DNA of 64,000 nt from Cymbidium sinense (lineage: Eukaryota; Streptophyta; Magnoliopsida; Asparagales; Orchidaceae), in the NCBI GenBank assembly GCA_021442155.1, contig CM038215.1, positions 7,216,976 to 7,280,975 on the forward strand. The letters run 5' to 3'. Every line of letters begins with the position of its first letter. Position 1 is the first letter of the stretch. Below are positions 11,601 through 24,500 of this stretch, piece by piece. The translations under genes were made by a program, and so were the position numbers. A model generated the notes under the pieces. It was given only the letters and a program-made list of their open reading frames with translations. It had not been told where the DNA came from and ran no database searches.

Positions 11601-13283
11601 ATTAAATAAATCAGTTTAGTATTTTTATATTTATTTATTTTTATTTTTTTATTTGATTTAGGTTTATTTTTTTTTTTTAGTTTAGTTTATTTTATTTAGT
11701 TTATTTATTGCAGGTTTTATTTTATTTTATTTTATTTATTTTAGGTTTTTTAGTTTAGTTATTTTTATTTTATTTTTTTTAGGTTTATGTTTGGGTTTTA
11801 TTTTATTTTTAGGTTTAGGTTTTAGATTTTATTTTTATTTTAGATTTCTTTATTAGTTTAGTTTTTTTACTTTTTTATTTTATTTTCTTTAGTTTGTTAT
11901 TTTAGGTTTAGGTTTTATTTATTTTAGTTTAGTTTATTTTAAATTTAGGTTTATTTATTTTATTTTATTTATTTAGGTTTACTTTTTTTTTAAGATTTCA
12001 TTTTAATTTTATTTATTTAATTATTTTGGTTTATTTTATGTTTAGTTTTATTTAGTTTTTATTTTATTTTTTATTTTAGGTTTAGCTTTTATTTTATTTT
12101 TTCTTATTTTAGTTTAGTTTAGGTTTTTTATTTGTTTTATTTTAGTTTTTTATTTTTTTATTTTATTTTCTTTAGGTTTAAGTTTAGGTTTTAGTATGTT
12201 TTATTTTATTTTATTTTATTTAATTTTATTGGTTTTATTTATTTTATTTTTTTGTTTATTTAATTTAGGTTTAGGTTTTAGGTTTTGTGGTTTTAGGGTT
12301 TAGGGTTTTGGGTAGTTTATGTTTTATTTTAGAGCTCAGATTATGTGAGGGTTTAGGTTTTTTTGTGATTTATAGGGTTTTAAGTTTAGGATTTATGGTT
12401 TATGATTTTCTAAACCAAGTAAATAGTTTAGGTTTATTTAGTTTATTTTTATTTATTTTATTTTAATTTTAATTTTTATTTAGGTTTATTTCTTTATTTG
12501 GTTTAGTGTATTTATTTTAATTTAGGTTTTTGCTTTAGTTTATTTTTAAGGTTTAAGTTTATTTTTTAGTTGAGTTTTATTCATATTTTAATTTTTAGGT
12601 ATAGGTTTTATTTTTTATTTTTAGGTTTAAGTTTTAATTTTATTTTTTTAGGTTTATGTTTTAGGTTTTATTTTAGGTTTATTTTTAGGTTTTATTTTTA
12701 AGTTTTGGTTTACTTTATTTTCAATTTATTTTATTTTATTTAGTTTAGGTTTAGGTTTAGGTTTTATTTATTTTAGTATAGTCTTAAGTTTATTTTACTT
12801 TATTTATTTTATTTTTATTTTAGGTTTAGGTTTTTATTTAGTTTTAATTTTATTTTAGGTATATTTTATTTTATTTTTATTTAGTTTTTATTTTATTTAG
12901 GTTTTTTTCTCTTAGGTTTATTTTATTTTTTAGTTTAGTTTTGGTTTTGTTTATTAACTATTTATTTTTATTATTTATCTTTTTAGGTTTAGGTTTAGGT
13001 TTTAGTTGGTTTTATTTTATTTTATTTTTTTTATTTATTTTAGATTTAGGTTTATTTCTATTTTAATTTATTTATTTAGTTTAGTTTTAGGTTTCTTTTT
13101 TTTATTAGTGGTATTTGGTTTGGTTTAGGGTAGGTTTAGGTTTAGGGTTTTAGGGTTTAAGGTTTAGGTTTGGTTTAGGGTTTTTTGTTTAGGTTTTTAA
13201 GGTTTAGGTTTGTGGTTTTTGGTTTAGGGTTGGTTTAGGGTTAGTTTACTAGGTTTGTTTATTTTAGGTTTAGGGTTTTGATG
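8661..13283 (+). repeat. Telomere-like array, segment 3 (most degenerate part)
   Basis: Plus-strand T/G-rich degenerate array. Anchors occur near 8,865, 9,902, 10,042, 11,599 and 12,412, so spacing is irregular here (1,037, 140, 1,557 and 813 bases). Heptamers are sparse between 10,100 and 13,000, where TTTTATTTTA and TTTAG pentamers dominate. Short islands with more G and some C lie at about 10,750-10,910 and 11,480-11,580. The array returns to TTTAGGG-like text at 13,120-13,280, where it meets the LINE-A poly(A) end. No coding sequence is supported. Confidence 0.75.
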
Positions 13284-13290
13284 TTTTTTT

Positions 13291-15733
13291 GGGAAACCCA
13301 TATAAAACCCACAAAAAGAGGGTTACAAGGTTATCGGGATAAACTCCAAAACCATCGCTCAAAGAGCTAATCAGAGAGTAAAATAAAGAGAAAAGGAAAG
13401 AAAAGATACAAAATGATTAACAAAGATAAGCGATGGATGGATCTGGGCCAAAGCTCTTCAGATATGAAGATACATGGCACTAGGAGAAAACACAGAGAAA
13501 AAAGAAATGCATCACAAAAAGTAGAAAGATAAAATTAGAATAGTTAAACAATCTGAGACAAAGTGAAAAATTAAAGCAGCATAAACTAAGAAAAATTATA
13601 GAGAAGAGTGTGAGAGAAGGCTCAGGCTCAGTCACACTAGATTGAGGCAGATGGAAATATGAACATCCAAACTTCAGCGGAAGGGTTACATCACAAGAGC
13701 TACTAGCAAACCAAAAAGGAGTGAAATCAACACAGCCATCATAGCCTACAAACCCGTGAGAAGATATCAACCATTTGTTGAAAGTCTTATGAGCCTTAGT
13801 ACCTGGAAACCTAAACAAAGCCATATACACTAAAGAAAAGGAAACAATAAAGAGCAGCATGGGAGAGGGGATCCCATGCAGGATAAATATCATCAATATA
13901 GTCACCATAGCATGAGAATCCCTACACATATGAAAATGAACCATCTCTACCAGATCCACCTTTTTAATACCAAAGCCAAGAGTATAATTAGGCCAGCATG
14001 AAAACCCGAAAATAGCGAAAAGGCGGAGGATAGAAACAATATACAACCAATTGAAAAGACTACTAAAATCCTGTTAAGCAAATCAATTAGCATGTAAATA
14101 ACACCATCCCAAACGTATGGGACATATATGAAACTTTCAGGCCAGGAGTATAGCTCTGGAATATTGCCCAGAAAAGATACCCATTCAGAATAAGAAATGC
14201 AGATGTTAACAACCCCCTTGTTAATAATCATTGCAGAAGTTAACAAATAGCAAATGTAAAGTGAGACAACATAACCCAAACCCAAAATAAAATGCAGTCT
14301 AACCAAGATGGGAATGCGTGAGATTAAGTGGACCGAAATAATGGCGCACCCCATACAACAACACCAAAAATCGAGAGACAACCCGGTAGCATCTTGGGCA
14401 TAAAACGATAATCGGTAACAATCATGATAGCAAATAGACTAGGCGGCCATAAAACCACTCATTAGGTGCATAAGTTAATAACTAAGTAGGTAATAGCATA
14501 ATCAGTGATACAGTCTAACGAAGATGGAAAAAATAGTAGCGATTAAATAGACCACAAACATCGTGATAAACGGCGATCACAAGACAAAAATAATCAGAAA
14601 AACAACCCCAGAAGCAGCCTGCTGGACATAAGACCCGAAAATCCAACAACCAACAAATAAAATAGCAAAAAAAATATGGTACCCACATAAGATAATCCAG
14701 TAAAAAATAATGGTACATCATAGACACGAAAGGGGTTCAAAGGAAAGCCATCATTGAAATCCTTCAAGATAAAGAAAAGCATGCCAGCAGCTAAGCCAAC
14801 ATCATCAGTAAAAGTAGACTGGAAAGAACACAAAAAGTAATTCCAATCCTGCAGAGAGACAATAATAATAACAAGGGTATTGCAGTTTCTCTCCATACTA
14901 GTTGGGGAGGTGAGGTTAGCAAGAACAATCAGAAAACAACCCCAGAAGTAGCCTGCTAGACATAAGACCCAAAAATCCAACAACCAACAATTAAAGCAGC
15001 AAAACAATTATTGCACCCACCATAAGAAAATCCAATAAAAAATAGTGGTACAACATATACACGAAAGGGGTTCAAAGGAGAGCCATCATTGAAATCCTTC
15101 AAGACAAAGAAAAGCAGACCAGCAGCTAAGCCAACATCATCAATAAAAATAGGCTGGAAAGAAATCAAGAAGTAATTCCAATCCTGCAAGAAACAGTAAT
15201 AATAACAAGGGTATTGCAGTTTCTCTCCTTACAGGTTGAGGAGGTGAGGTTAGAGAGCAAAAGAGGGGCCACAAAAGACAGATAATTAGGGCCTGTCATG
15301 AAGCTATACGAAAATATAGCAATTAAATAATGAGATAGCAAAGTCATGAGCCCCAGCACAGATTTCCAGAGAAAGGAAAAGAGACAAAACACAGCCTTAA
15401 TCATAAAATGGAAAATAGATACAGTAAGACCCATAATGAAAATATTGATGGGAAGAAGTCTGTCCTTGTTGATCAAAAGTAAAGCGGTAAAACATCTCCC
15501 TCCAGACGATAAGGAAAATATCTCCATCCAGGTTAGAAAAATAGGAAACACCTTACCATTAATGGAAATAGCGAAGCGGTAAGACCCCAAATAAGGTTAG
15601 GAATTAATTAATCCGGGCGAGATCACAAAATAACTACAAAGGTGTATCGGGAAGATGCATCGAACTAGAAACAACAACTTTTAGAAGTTGGTCATGTAGT
15701 TAAGGTAACACAGGCCAAAAATAATAGGATCAA
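13291..15733 (-). other. LINE-A 3' untranslated / hypervariable region
   Basis: Sequence between the end of the RNase H domain and the poly(A) tail. It starts with GGGAAACCC next to the T-run, as in LINE-B, and shares with LINE-B the blocks at 13,320-13,370 (GGATAAACTCCA) and modules such as 'GTTGGCCATAAAACC'-like and 'GACCCAAAAATCCAAC'-like text. Several open frames of 70-190 codons occur on minus, but they are rich in Phe/Leu/Cys, overlap each other in different frames and include a repeated segment. They match nothing I recognise and I treat them as chance. Confidence 0.65.
14590..15235 (-). repeat. ~335-bp direct tandem duplication in the LINE-A 3' region
   Basis: Two neighbouring copies in the same orientation, offset 335 bases: TTCAAAGGAAAGCCATCATT at 14,736 matches TTCAAAGGAGAGCCATCATT at 15,071, and CAACCCCAGAAGCAGCCTGC near 14,604 matches near 14,938. 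Similarity is high throughout. Two of the chance minus-strand open frames are copies of each other because of this. Confidence 0.85.
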
Positions 15734-18700
15734 TTAATTTACGTGAGGATTGTCCAAATTAACCAAACCACTCAAATGTTTAAGTAGTGTAAGTTGATCA
15801 AAGAATTTTATGCCATCTAATCTAGCACCCAAATTAGCAAGGTAATCAACACATGCATTACCTTCATGCCATACATGAGTGATTTTAAAATAGAGTTGAG
15901 AAAGGAGAGCTCTAATCTGCTTTAGAAGGTAGAATAATTTTGTATTGCCCACTTTGGTGGAAGTCAAAAGATCAATCAGTAACAGGGCATCCACCTCAAT
16001 CCAAATATTGAGCCAACCTTTTTGAAGGCAAATCTCAATAGCTTTGTAAATTATCATTAGCTCAGCAAAAAGAACAGATCAAGTATTAAGGGGGTAAGCA
16101 AAAGCACATAAGACTTTACCATTAAGGTTTCTGAAAATACCGTCCACAGCTAGAAGCATTTTTAGAAATAGAGCCATCAGTGTTAATTTTAATTATATTA
16201 GCATGAGGTTTTATCTAATAAACAATCTTGTCATCTTTACAGTTGGGTTGATCCGGAAAGTTAAAACCCAGTTTATTGGCCATAAATTTGAAGCCATTGA
16301 ATTGATTGTAGTTAATTAAATTGGCATTAAATAAGGCATGGATTTTATTTTTAATTCTAGCAATTATCCTCATATGGTTCATAGGAATCCCATGATGTTT
16401 TGCATCATTTCTGTCCATCCATATGAACAAATAAGAGTGATAGCAGTTATGAGTTTAATGTGGCCTTTAATAGTGTTTTCAAAATAAACTCCAAGAAGTT
16501 GGTATAGAGTTAAGGAGACATTGAATTTGACAATATTAAAAAGTTCATCATACTAAATCTAAAGTTTGGAAGCAATGGTTCATTAACAAATACATGATTT
16601 ACATTCTTAATGTGAAAGTAGTAGTAGCATTTTGAAGGTAAGTAAAAACCTTTACCCCACATCAAGGAGTCAACAGGGATGAAGTTTTCTAAAATATGCC
16701 AAGTTAGAATAGAATAAGAAATAGGAATAGTGTTATTCCAAAGTTTAAAAAACACATTGGAGAAATCATGAGCTTCTTTGATATATCAAACATTTTAAGG
16801 TTGAAATCACCATTTTGGGAAAGCTTAAAAGGATCGATCATGCTATGAATGATAGGAATAATAGTAAGCTTATCTGAAAGAGAGAAATCAATATAGTCGG
16901 TAAGCTTAGTATTGTTCCACTTATTATTGAGAAAGAGTTCACTTTAATAGCAGCAATGGAGTGGGTAGAAAGTAATTCATCAATGGACCAACCTCCAGTC
17001 GAGTTATCTTGCCAAAAGAAAGAGGTTCTATAGTTAATCCCGCATGAGATTAATGATTCTACTTCCCATTTGATGGAACAAATTCATTTCCATACAAGAG
17101 ATTCTCCCACTTTATAAGGGCAAATCAAAGGGTGCTTACAGCGGTGAAATTAGCAAAGACTATTGTTGCTCCTAAAATTCCACCAAAGTTTATAGGAAAA
17201 AAGCGTGATAGCTTCCGATTGGCTTACGACCAGCCACCTTCACAAGAGTGCCAGCTCTTATACAAAGAGGTCCAATGTATTCTTTTAGTAGAATTGTTAG
17301 AACCCCAGAAGAATTTGTTAAGGAGGAAGTGATCAAATGGTAGAATTTGTCAGCACAATGGTTTGAATGAGATATAAAGGCATGGAGTTAAGGGTACTCT
17401 TAATCAAAGTGAGCCTACCACCAAATGAAAGTAAATAAAATTCTCAAATAGAAATTTTATTAGAAATTTTTTGGATTAACTCATCAAAGAGATGTGATCT
17501 TTTCTGACCTCTAAAAAGTGGAGCACCAAGATATTTAATAGGAAGTTGTTGTTGCTAAAAATTAGTAATTCTAAAGATTTGGTTAATCCTATTACTAGAG
17601 ATTTTAGAGGAAGGAATGAAACAACTTTTACCTTCATTAAGAAAGAGACCACTTTCGTTACCAAATTTATTTAAAAGATTCTTAATAGTTTTAATGTGAT
17701 GAATAGAGGCATTGCAAAAGATTATGAAGTCATCAGTAAAGCTAGGATGAGAGACAGGAAGACCACCTTGAGTTCTAAAAACATGCTAGGATTATTGTTA
17801 AAAAGATCATTAAGACTCCTCGAAAGATAATCAACAACAATAATAAAAGAGAAGGAGATAAGGGATCTCCTTGTCTCAATCCATGCATAGAAGGGAAAAA
17901 ACCTATTGATTCACCATTCATGATAACAGAGAACCAAACATTGGTAATACAATTTTTAATGAGATAGATAAAAGATTCAAAAAAATCAAACAAATGTAGA
18001 ATTTGGAAGAGAAAATTCTAAGAGAGGTTGTCAAAAGCTTTAGAGATGTCCAATTTGAAAAGGATGTTACCACCTCTGGTAGAAGAATCAAGGTCATGAA
18101 TCAACTCTTGGGCTAGAAGAATGTTGTCAGATATAGCTCTACCTTTAACGAAACTAGTTTGATTGGGGGAAATAATTTTACGCAGCAGCGGACTAATTCT
18201 ATTGGAAATTAATTTAACAATGAGTTTATGAAAGAAGGTGCAAAGGCTGATAGGTATGAAATCGCCCCAAGATTCAGGATTATTAATTTTGAGAATGAGA
18301 ACAATGGAAGTGCTAAAAAAATATCTTTGTAAAGATTTCCATTGAAGAAATCAATGACAGCATCAACAAGGTCAGACTTAATAATAGGCCACAATGCTAA
18401 AAAAATTGAGTGTGTAGCCATCAGGGCCAACAATAGAATCAGTGTTCATGCTATTAAGAATACTACCAATCTCAGCTTCCGTAAGACGCATATTAAACAA
18501 GTGGTTGTCATCATTAGTAACTATTGAGGGAATCAGGTGAGAGTTGGAGAGAGATTCTACAGAAGGGTTATTATTTAATAAGATTTTAAAATGATGTATG
18601 ACAGAATCTTTAATATCGTTATTGTCTATGATCCAGCTGCCGTTATCATTTTAAATTTTTTTAATAGAGTTTAAAGCTTTCTTTTTTTTAAAAGAGCATG

Positions 18701-19713
18701 GAAGTACTTGGTATTTCTGTCACCATCAGCAATATGTTTGCTAGCATCCTTTTGTCGCCAGTAGGTTTCCTCCATATTCTGATAGTTAACCAAGTTATCT
18801 TTAGCTTCATTCAACTCCTCAAGTTTAGTAGAATCAGTCAAAATGGCATCTTCAAGAGAACAAATTAATTATTCCATATTTTTGATATTGGCAAAAAGAT
18901 TTTTAAAATGATGCTTGTTTCACCAATTTAGCTTAAGCTTGAAGAGTGAAGCCATCAATGAAGAGGAGCCATCCAACATTAATGAAATCAATGTGTTGGA
19001 TCCACATATTTTGGAATCTGAAAGAGGTTGGGGAGGGTAATCTATTAGATGGATTTTGGATCAAAATAAAAAGCTGAGCATGGTCAGACAAAGTTTTGCT
19101 CAAATGTTCAACAGAAGTAAGGGGCCATTGATTGATCCAAAGAGAATTAAAAAGAGTCCTATCCATTTGCAGTCTATAGTTATGCCATGTATAATCCGAA
19201 CACAAATAGCCAATATCAATGAGATTGCAATCAAGAATCATATTAAAAAAGTCTTCCATGGAATGAATGTTAGGAGAGCAACCTCCCCTTCTTTTCGAGG
19301 AAGAGAGAATATTGTTAAATCATCCCCAACCAACCGGGGTTGGAGGAGGAGGCAAAGGTTCTTAAGTTGTCCTAAAGAATGTTCCTACCAGCTCTATTAC
19401 AAGAAGCATAAATAAAGGAAACTAAAATAGAAAAATCACCCAATGAGATGTAGACCTTAACCAATTGTTGAAGATCATCAAGGATAGATATGTTGACTAA
19501 ATTATTCCAAAAACACCAAATTTAATTGCTAATATTATAAAAGAAGTTTTGAAAGCCAAGCGTTCTAGCAACATGGTTGATCTTAGAAGAGTGTATGAAT
19601 GGTTCAATAACAATAAGTAAGGCTATGTTATGAATACAACAAAGACTTCTAATATGATTGCGGACAATGAGAGTCCAAATACCCCGAACATTCCAAATTA
19701 GTAAGTTGATCAT
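15734..19713 (-). pseudogene. LINE-A ORF2 (endonuclease-RT-RNase H), broken
   Basis: ORF2 made the enzyme that nicks the target and copies element RNA into it (target-primed reverse transcription). A plausible start is the Met at 19,713, giving MINLLIWNVRGI, the usual start of a LINE AP-type endonuclease. More endonuclease lies at 19,259-18,933 (DRTLFNSLWINQWP, then SDHAQLFI near the usual SDHxP). RT covers about 18,700-17,480: GPDGYT near 18,420, a LDISKAFDNLS-like stretch near 18,050, GLRQGDPLSPS at about 17,880, and the catalytic box FTDDFIIFCNA at about 17,745-17,715. The zf-RVT-like linker is about 17,100-16,500 (FFWQDN). RNase H is about 16,215-15,734 (IWIEVDALLL, then HVWHEGNACVDYLA, which carries the late His and Asp of plant RVT_3 domains). 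Stops and shifts separate all these blocks, so it is not functional. Confidence 0.88.
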
Positions 19714-19787
19714 AATAAAATAATAAAGAAAGGAAAAGAGATAACTAAACAAATAATAAAGTAAGAAGAAAAGGAAATTAGAAATAG

Positions 19788-21270
19788 TTATTTATGGGAA
19801 GTTAGAGAAGATCTAGTAGTTCTAGTAGAGCGATTAGTGAACATTCTAGCTTTAAGTGATTTTTTTTTAAAAATAGTTTTAAAAGGTCTATCATTGTCCA
19901 AAGAATCACCATCCGAGAGAGACTGATTTGTGATATTCAGAATAGGATCTATATCAGTCAAAGCATTTCTAATGGTAATTTCCCCTTCTTCAATGTCAGA
20001 ATTAAGCTGAGAAAGTGGGTTAGCATGCATATCACTCTGAAGAGTAGGAGAAGGAGAGATTGTGAAGACATTAATAGCACAGATTTCATGCTTAATTTTA
20101 GAATTAGTTTTCAGATTTTGTTCCATCATCAAAGGATCAGCAGTTTTTAGATTTTGTTCCTTCATCAAAGGATTAACTCCAGAATTTGTATTCAGATTTT
20201 GATCCAACCTAAAATTTCCATTCAAATCACCACTAAGGTTCATATGAGTCTCCTCGGGTTCACTAGCCAAAAGGGGTAGGTTAGACTGAGTCAAGGTATT
20301 GTCTTGAGGAGCCAAATTATTACAATTAGAAGAAATGATAATTAAGCTATCATTAGCCTCCTCACAAACCTCATAAGCATTATTTTTAACATGCTCAGAT
20401 TGCTCTCCAATAGACAAAGCAGTGGATAGAAAAGGAGTAGGGGTAGGGGTAGGATTCCCAATTTTGAGTGACTTTAGGCACATAAGAAAATTTACTAATT
20501 TTTTCATTTGATAGAGTAGGATTAGGATCCAACAATTTGTTCTTTTTTAGTTGAGGATGCAACACAAAACATTCAGAATGATCATGGCCATGAATCTTAC
20601 AATGTGTGCAAAGAATAGGAAAATTCTCAAATTCAACTTTTTGATTATAACCAACTTCTTAGAGCCAATCCAAACTTATTTAGGATGCTTTTTAGTGATA
20701 TCAATATCAACCAAAATATGAGCAACAAAATGTCGTGATCTCACAACGGTGGCCTGATCAATTTGAAGAGGCTGACCAAAAGCAAAAGAGAACTTGATGT
20801 GTAACATAATGTATTCTCATATTAGGAAAAGCTAGCCATATAGGAACAATTAAGGATTCCTCTTTTATATTAAAAAGAGGAGACCATTTCAGAAGTCACA
20901 TTTGACAATTAAAAACAAAGTAAGAGCGACGTACAAAAACTCTTGAATAATCTAAGTCATTAGAGAACTGAATTAAAATATGCCTTGGATCAATCAATCC
21001 GATAGTGAAAACACCTGAAAGTTTAAGACAATAAAAAAATGATCGGATGTTATCGAGAGTTGGCTGACATAAGGAAAATTTACCAACCAAAGAGAATTCA
21101 AAAGGCTTCTCCAACTTTTCCACATCTAGATCCGAGCACATAATAGCAGGCATCCCACGAAAAGAGGTCGAGATCAAATTCACTGAAGCATTAGGTGAAA
21201 GGTTCTTATTAGATAATGCATATTTAAAGGACTTAACTGCAGGCAGAGTAGCGGATGATTTTAGATCCAT
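19788..21270 (-). pseudogene. LINE-A ORF1 (DUF4283 plus CCHC zinc knuckle), broken
   Basis: The gag-like RNA-binding protein of plant LINEs. It opens with MDLKSSATLPAVKSFKYAL at 21,270. Residues about 55-124 form a DUF4283 domain (FSLVGKFSLCQPTLDNIRSFF, then IGLIDPRHILIQF), broken by a stop at 20,896. After a decayed stretch comes a perfect CX2CX4HX4C knuckle, CTHCKIHGHDHSEC, at about 20,570-20,612. The tail (20,507-19,788) is Ser/Asn/Pro-rich and ends in SRSTRTTRSS-like basic residues. A PTPTPTP run comes from a GGGGTA microsatellite near 20,440. ORF1 ends about 75 bases before the ORF2 Met, a normal LINE spacing. Confidence 0.87.
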
Positions 21271-21510
21271 AATTCCATGTAAATCTTATGCCCTAGTCGA
21301 TGCCTCCAAGATGGATAAGCTCGACTGCGTGGAAAGTGGCTCCTCTGCCATTGAAAGAGCAAAGTGAAAATTACATTAGAGGCCAATAAGAGACGAACAA
21401 TCGAAAGAATCGATCGTGAATGATAAAAAATCGCCAAGCCATAAAGAAAATGAAAGCGACAAAAGGGAAAAATGAAATTGCCAGAGAGCGCTGTGGCCGA
21501 GAGGGTTTTT

Positions 21511-24500
21511 TCTAGTGTTTCAATGTTTAGAGTTTCAGGTTTAGAGTTTAGCATTTAGGGTTCGGGCAAGGTTTAGGGTTTAAGTTCTATGGTTTAGGGT
21601 TTAGGGTAGGGTTTTTAGGCTTTAGGATTTATGCTCTAGGGTTTAAGGTTTAGGGTTGTAGGTTTATGGTTTAGGGTTTAGGATTTAGGGTTTAGGGTTT
21701 AGGGTTTAGGGTTTAGGTTTTTTAGAAAAAATTAAGTAAATCAGTAAGTTTAAGTTTATTTATTTATTTTAGTTTATTTTATTTTCTATTTTTATCTAGG
21801 TTTAATATGTATTTTTATTTAGTTTAGGTTTTTTATTTTAATATATTTTAAGGTTTAGGTTTAGGTTTATGTTTATTTTTTAGTTTAGTTTAATTTTTAT
21901 TTTATTTAATGGTTAAGTTTTATTTTTTAATTTTAATTCTAAGTATAGGTTTTTATTTTATTTTTTTAGGTTTAGGTTTTAGGTTTTTACTTTAGGTTTA
22001 TTTTAAATTTTTTTTTAATTTAGGTTTAGGTTTATTTTTAGTTTATTTTATTTTGTTTAGTTTAAGGTTTAGGTTTAGTTTATTTTAGGTTTAGGTTTAG
22101 ATTATTTATTTTTAGTTTAGTTTATTTTAGTTTAGGTTTATGAATATTTTATTTTGTTTATTTTAGGTTTAGGTTTTTTTTGGTTTAGGGTTTAGGTTTT
22201 ATTTTTATTTATTTTTAGATTTTATTATTAGGTTTATTTTTTAGGTTTAGGTTTTTATTTTATTTTTTTAGGCTTAGGTTTTAGATTTTTATTTTAGGTC
22301 TATTTTTAGATTTTCTTTTTTTGTTTAGGTTTACATTTATTTTTAGTTTATTTAATTTTCTTTAGTTTAGGTTTATGTTTCAGTTTTAGTTTAGGTTTTA
22401 TTTATTTTAGTTTAGTTTATTTAAGTTTAGGTTTTCTTTAATTTGTTTTATTTTAGATTTAGTTATTATTTTTAGTTTAGGACTTTGATTTTATTTTTTT
22501 TTTATTTTTAGGCATTATTTTTAGGGTTATTATTTTGTTTAAGTTTTTATTCAATTTTTTATTTTACTTTATTTTTATTTTAGGTTTACGTTTTAGTTTA
22601 GTTTAGGTTTTTATTTATTTTATTTTAGTTTAGTTTTCATTTTTTATTTTATTTTCTTTTTAGATTTAGGTTTAGGTTTAAGTTTAAGTTTAAGTTTTAG
22701 TTTATGTTTTTATTTTATTTTATTTTATTATTTAATTTTGGTTTTGGTTTTTTATTTATTTTATTTTTAGGTTTTATTTAGTTTAGGTTGAAGTTTTTAG
22801 GTTTTTAGGGTTTAGGGTTAAGAGTTTTAGGGTTTATGCTTTTAGGGTTTAGAGTTTAGGGTTAGGGTTTAGGGTTTAGGGTTTATGGCTTAAGGTTTTT
22901 TAAGATTTAGGGTTTAGGGTTGTAGGTTTAGGGTTTAGGGTTTAGGTTTAGGATTTTGTGTTTATGGTTTTTTTTTAAATTAAGTAAATGGGTAGGTTTA
23001 GGTTTATTTAGTTTATTTTATTTTTTATTTTTTTAGGTTTATTTTCTTATTTAGTTTAGTTTATTTATTTTAGTTTATGGTTTTTTTAGTTTATTTTTAT
23101 GGTTTAGGTTTAGGTTTAAGTTTAATTTTTAGTTGAGTTTTATTTATATTGTAATTTTTAAGTATATGTTTTATTTTTTATTTTTAGGTTTAGGTTTTAA
23201 TTTTATTTTTTTAGGTTTAGGTTCTAGGTTTTATTTTAGGTTTATTTTGAGGTTTTATTTTGTAATTTAGGTTTAATTTTATTTTTCATTTATTTTTTTT
23301 TTTAGTTTAGGTTTAGGTTTAGATTTTATTTATTTTAGTTTAGTTTATTTTAGTTTAGGCTTAAGTTTATTTTATTTAATTTAATTTATTTTTATTTTAG
23401 GGTTAGGTTTTTATTTAGTTTTTATTTTATTTTAGGTATATTTTATTTTATTTTTATTTAGTTTTTATTTTATTTAGGTTTTTCTCTTAGGTTTATTTTA
23501 TTTTTTTTAGTTTAGTTTAGGTTTTTATTAATTCTATTTTAGTTTATTTTTATTAGTTTATTTTATTTTTTTTAGGTTTAGGCTTAGGTTTTGGTTTAGG
23601 ATTTTATTTTATTTTATTTTATTTTATATTTTATTTTATTTAGGTTTAGGTTTATTTTTTTATTTCATTTTTTGGCTTTATTTAGTTTAGGTTTAGGTTT
23701 TTAGGTTTTTAGGCTTTACGGTTTAGGGTTTAGGGTTTAAGGTTTCGTATTTAGGGTTTTAGGATTTAGGGTTTAGGTTTAGGGTTTAGGGTTTAAGATT
23801 TAGAGTCTTGGTTTAGCTTAGGGTTTAAGATTATTCTAGGGTTTAGGGTTTAGGGTTAGTTTAGGGCTTAGGGTTTCGACCGTTAGAGTTTAAGGTTTAG
23901 GGTTTAGGATTTAAGGTTTGGGTTAGGGTTTAGGATTTAGGTTCTAGGGTTTAGGGTTTAAGGTTAGTTTAGGGTTTAGGGTTTAGGAAAGTGTTTTTTA
24001 GGGTTTAGGATTTTGGCTTTAGGGTTAGTTTTAGGATTTAGGATTTAGGGTTTAGGAATTTTTTTTAAAAAATCAATTAAATTGGTTGGTTTAAGTTTAT
24101 TTAGTTTATTTTTTTTTATTTATTTTAGTTTATTTTATTTTTCATTTTTATTTAGGTTTAATTTGTTTTTTATTTAGTTTAGGTTTTTTATTTTAGTTTA
24201 TTTTTACGGTTTAGGTTTAGGTTTATGTTAATTTTTTAGTTTAGTTTTATTTTTATTTTATTTAATGTTTTAGGTTAGGTTTCTATTTTATTTTTTTAGG
24301 TTTAGGTTTTAGGTTTTTATTTTAGGTTTATTTTTAATTTTTTTTAATTTAGGTTTAGGTTTATTTTTAGTTTATTTTATTTTGTTTAGTTTAGGGTTTA
24401 GGTTTAGTTTATTTTAGGTTTAGGTTTAGGTTTTATTTATTTTTAGTTTAGTTTATTTTAGTTTAGGTTTATGAATATTTTGATTTTTATTTTATGTTTA

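Larger units (their letters stand above)
13284..21510 (-). mobile_element. LINE-A: full-length but degenerate plant L1-like non-LTR retrotransposon with RNase H
   Basis: The element lies on the minus strand. Its 3' end is on the left: a seven-base T-run (13,284-13,290) is its poly(A) tail, directly next to telomere-like DNA. Order from 5' to 3': a short 5' UTR (about 21,271-21,510), ORF1 with DUF4283 and a CCHC knuckle, ORF2 with endonuclease, reverse transcriptase, zf-RVT-like and RNase H domains, then a ~2.4-kb 3' region with tandem repeats. Both flanks are telomere-like. Many stops and frameshifts break both ORFs, so it cannot move on its own. Domain order fits plant L1-clade LINEs carrying a plant-type RNase H. 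The right boundary is placed where unique sequence changes to TTTAG-rich text and may be off by about 10 bases. No target-site duplication can be resolved in the repetitive flanks. Confidence 0.88.

Noticed and set aside
13480..15590. Several minus-strand open frames of 70-188 codons
   Set aside because: They overlap in different frames, are rich in Phe/Leu/Cys as expected from A-rich plus-strand DNA, include a tandem-duplicated segment, and lie in the LINE-A 3' region. No motif was recognised.
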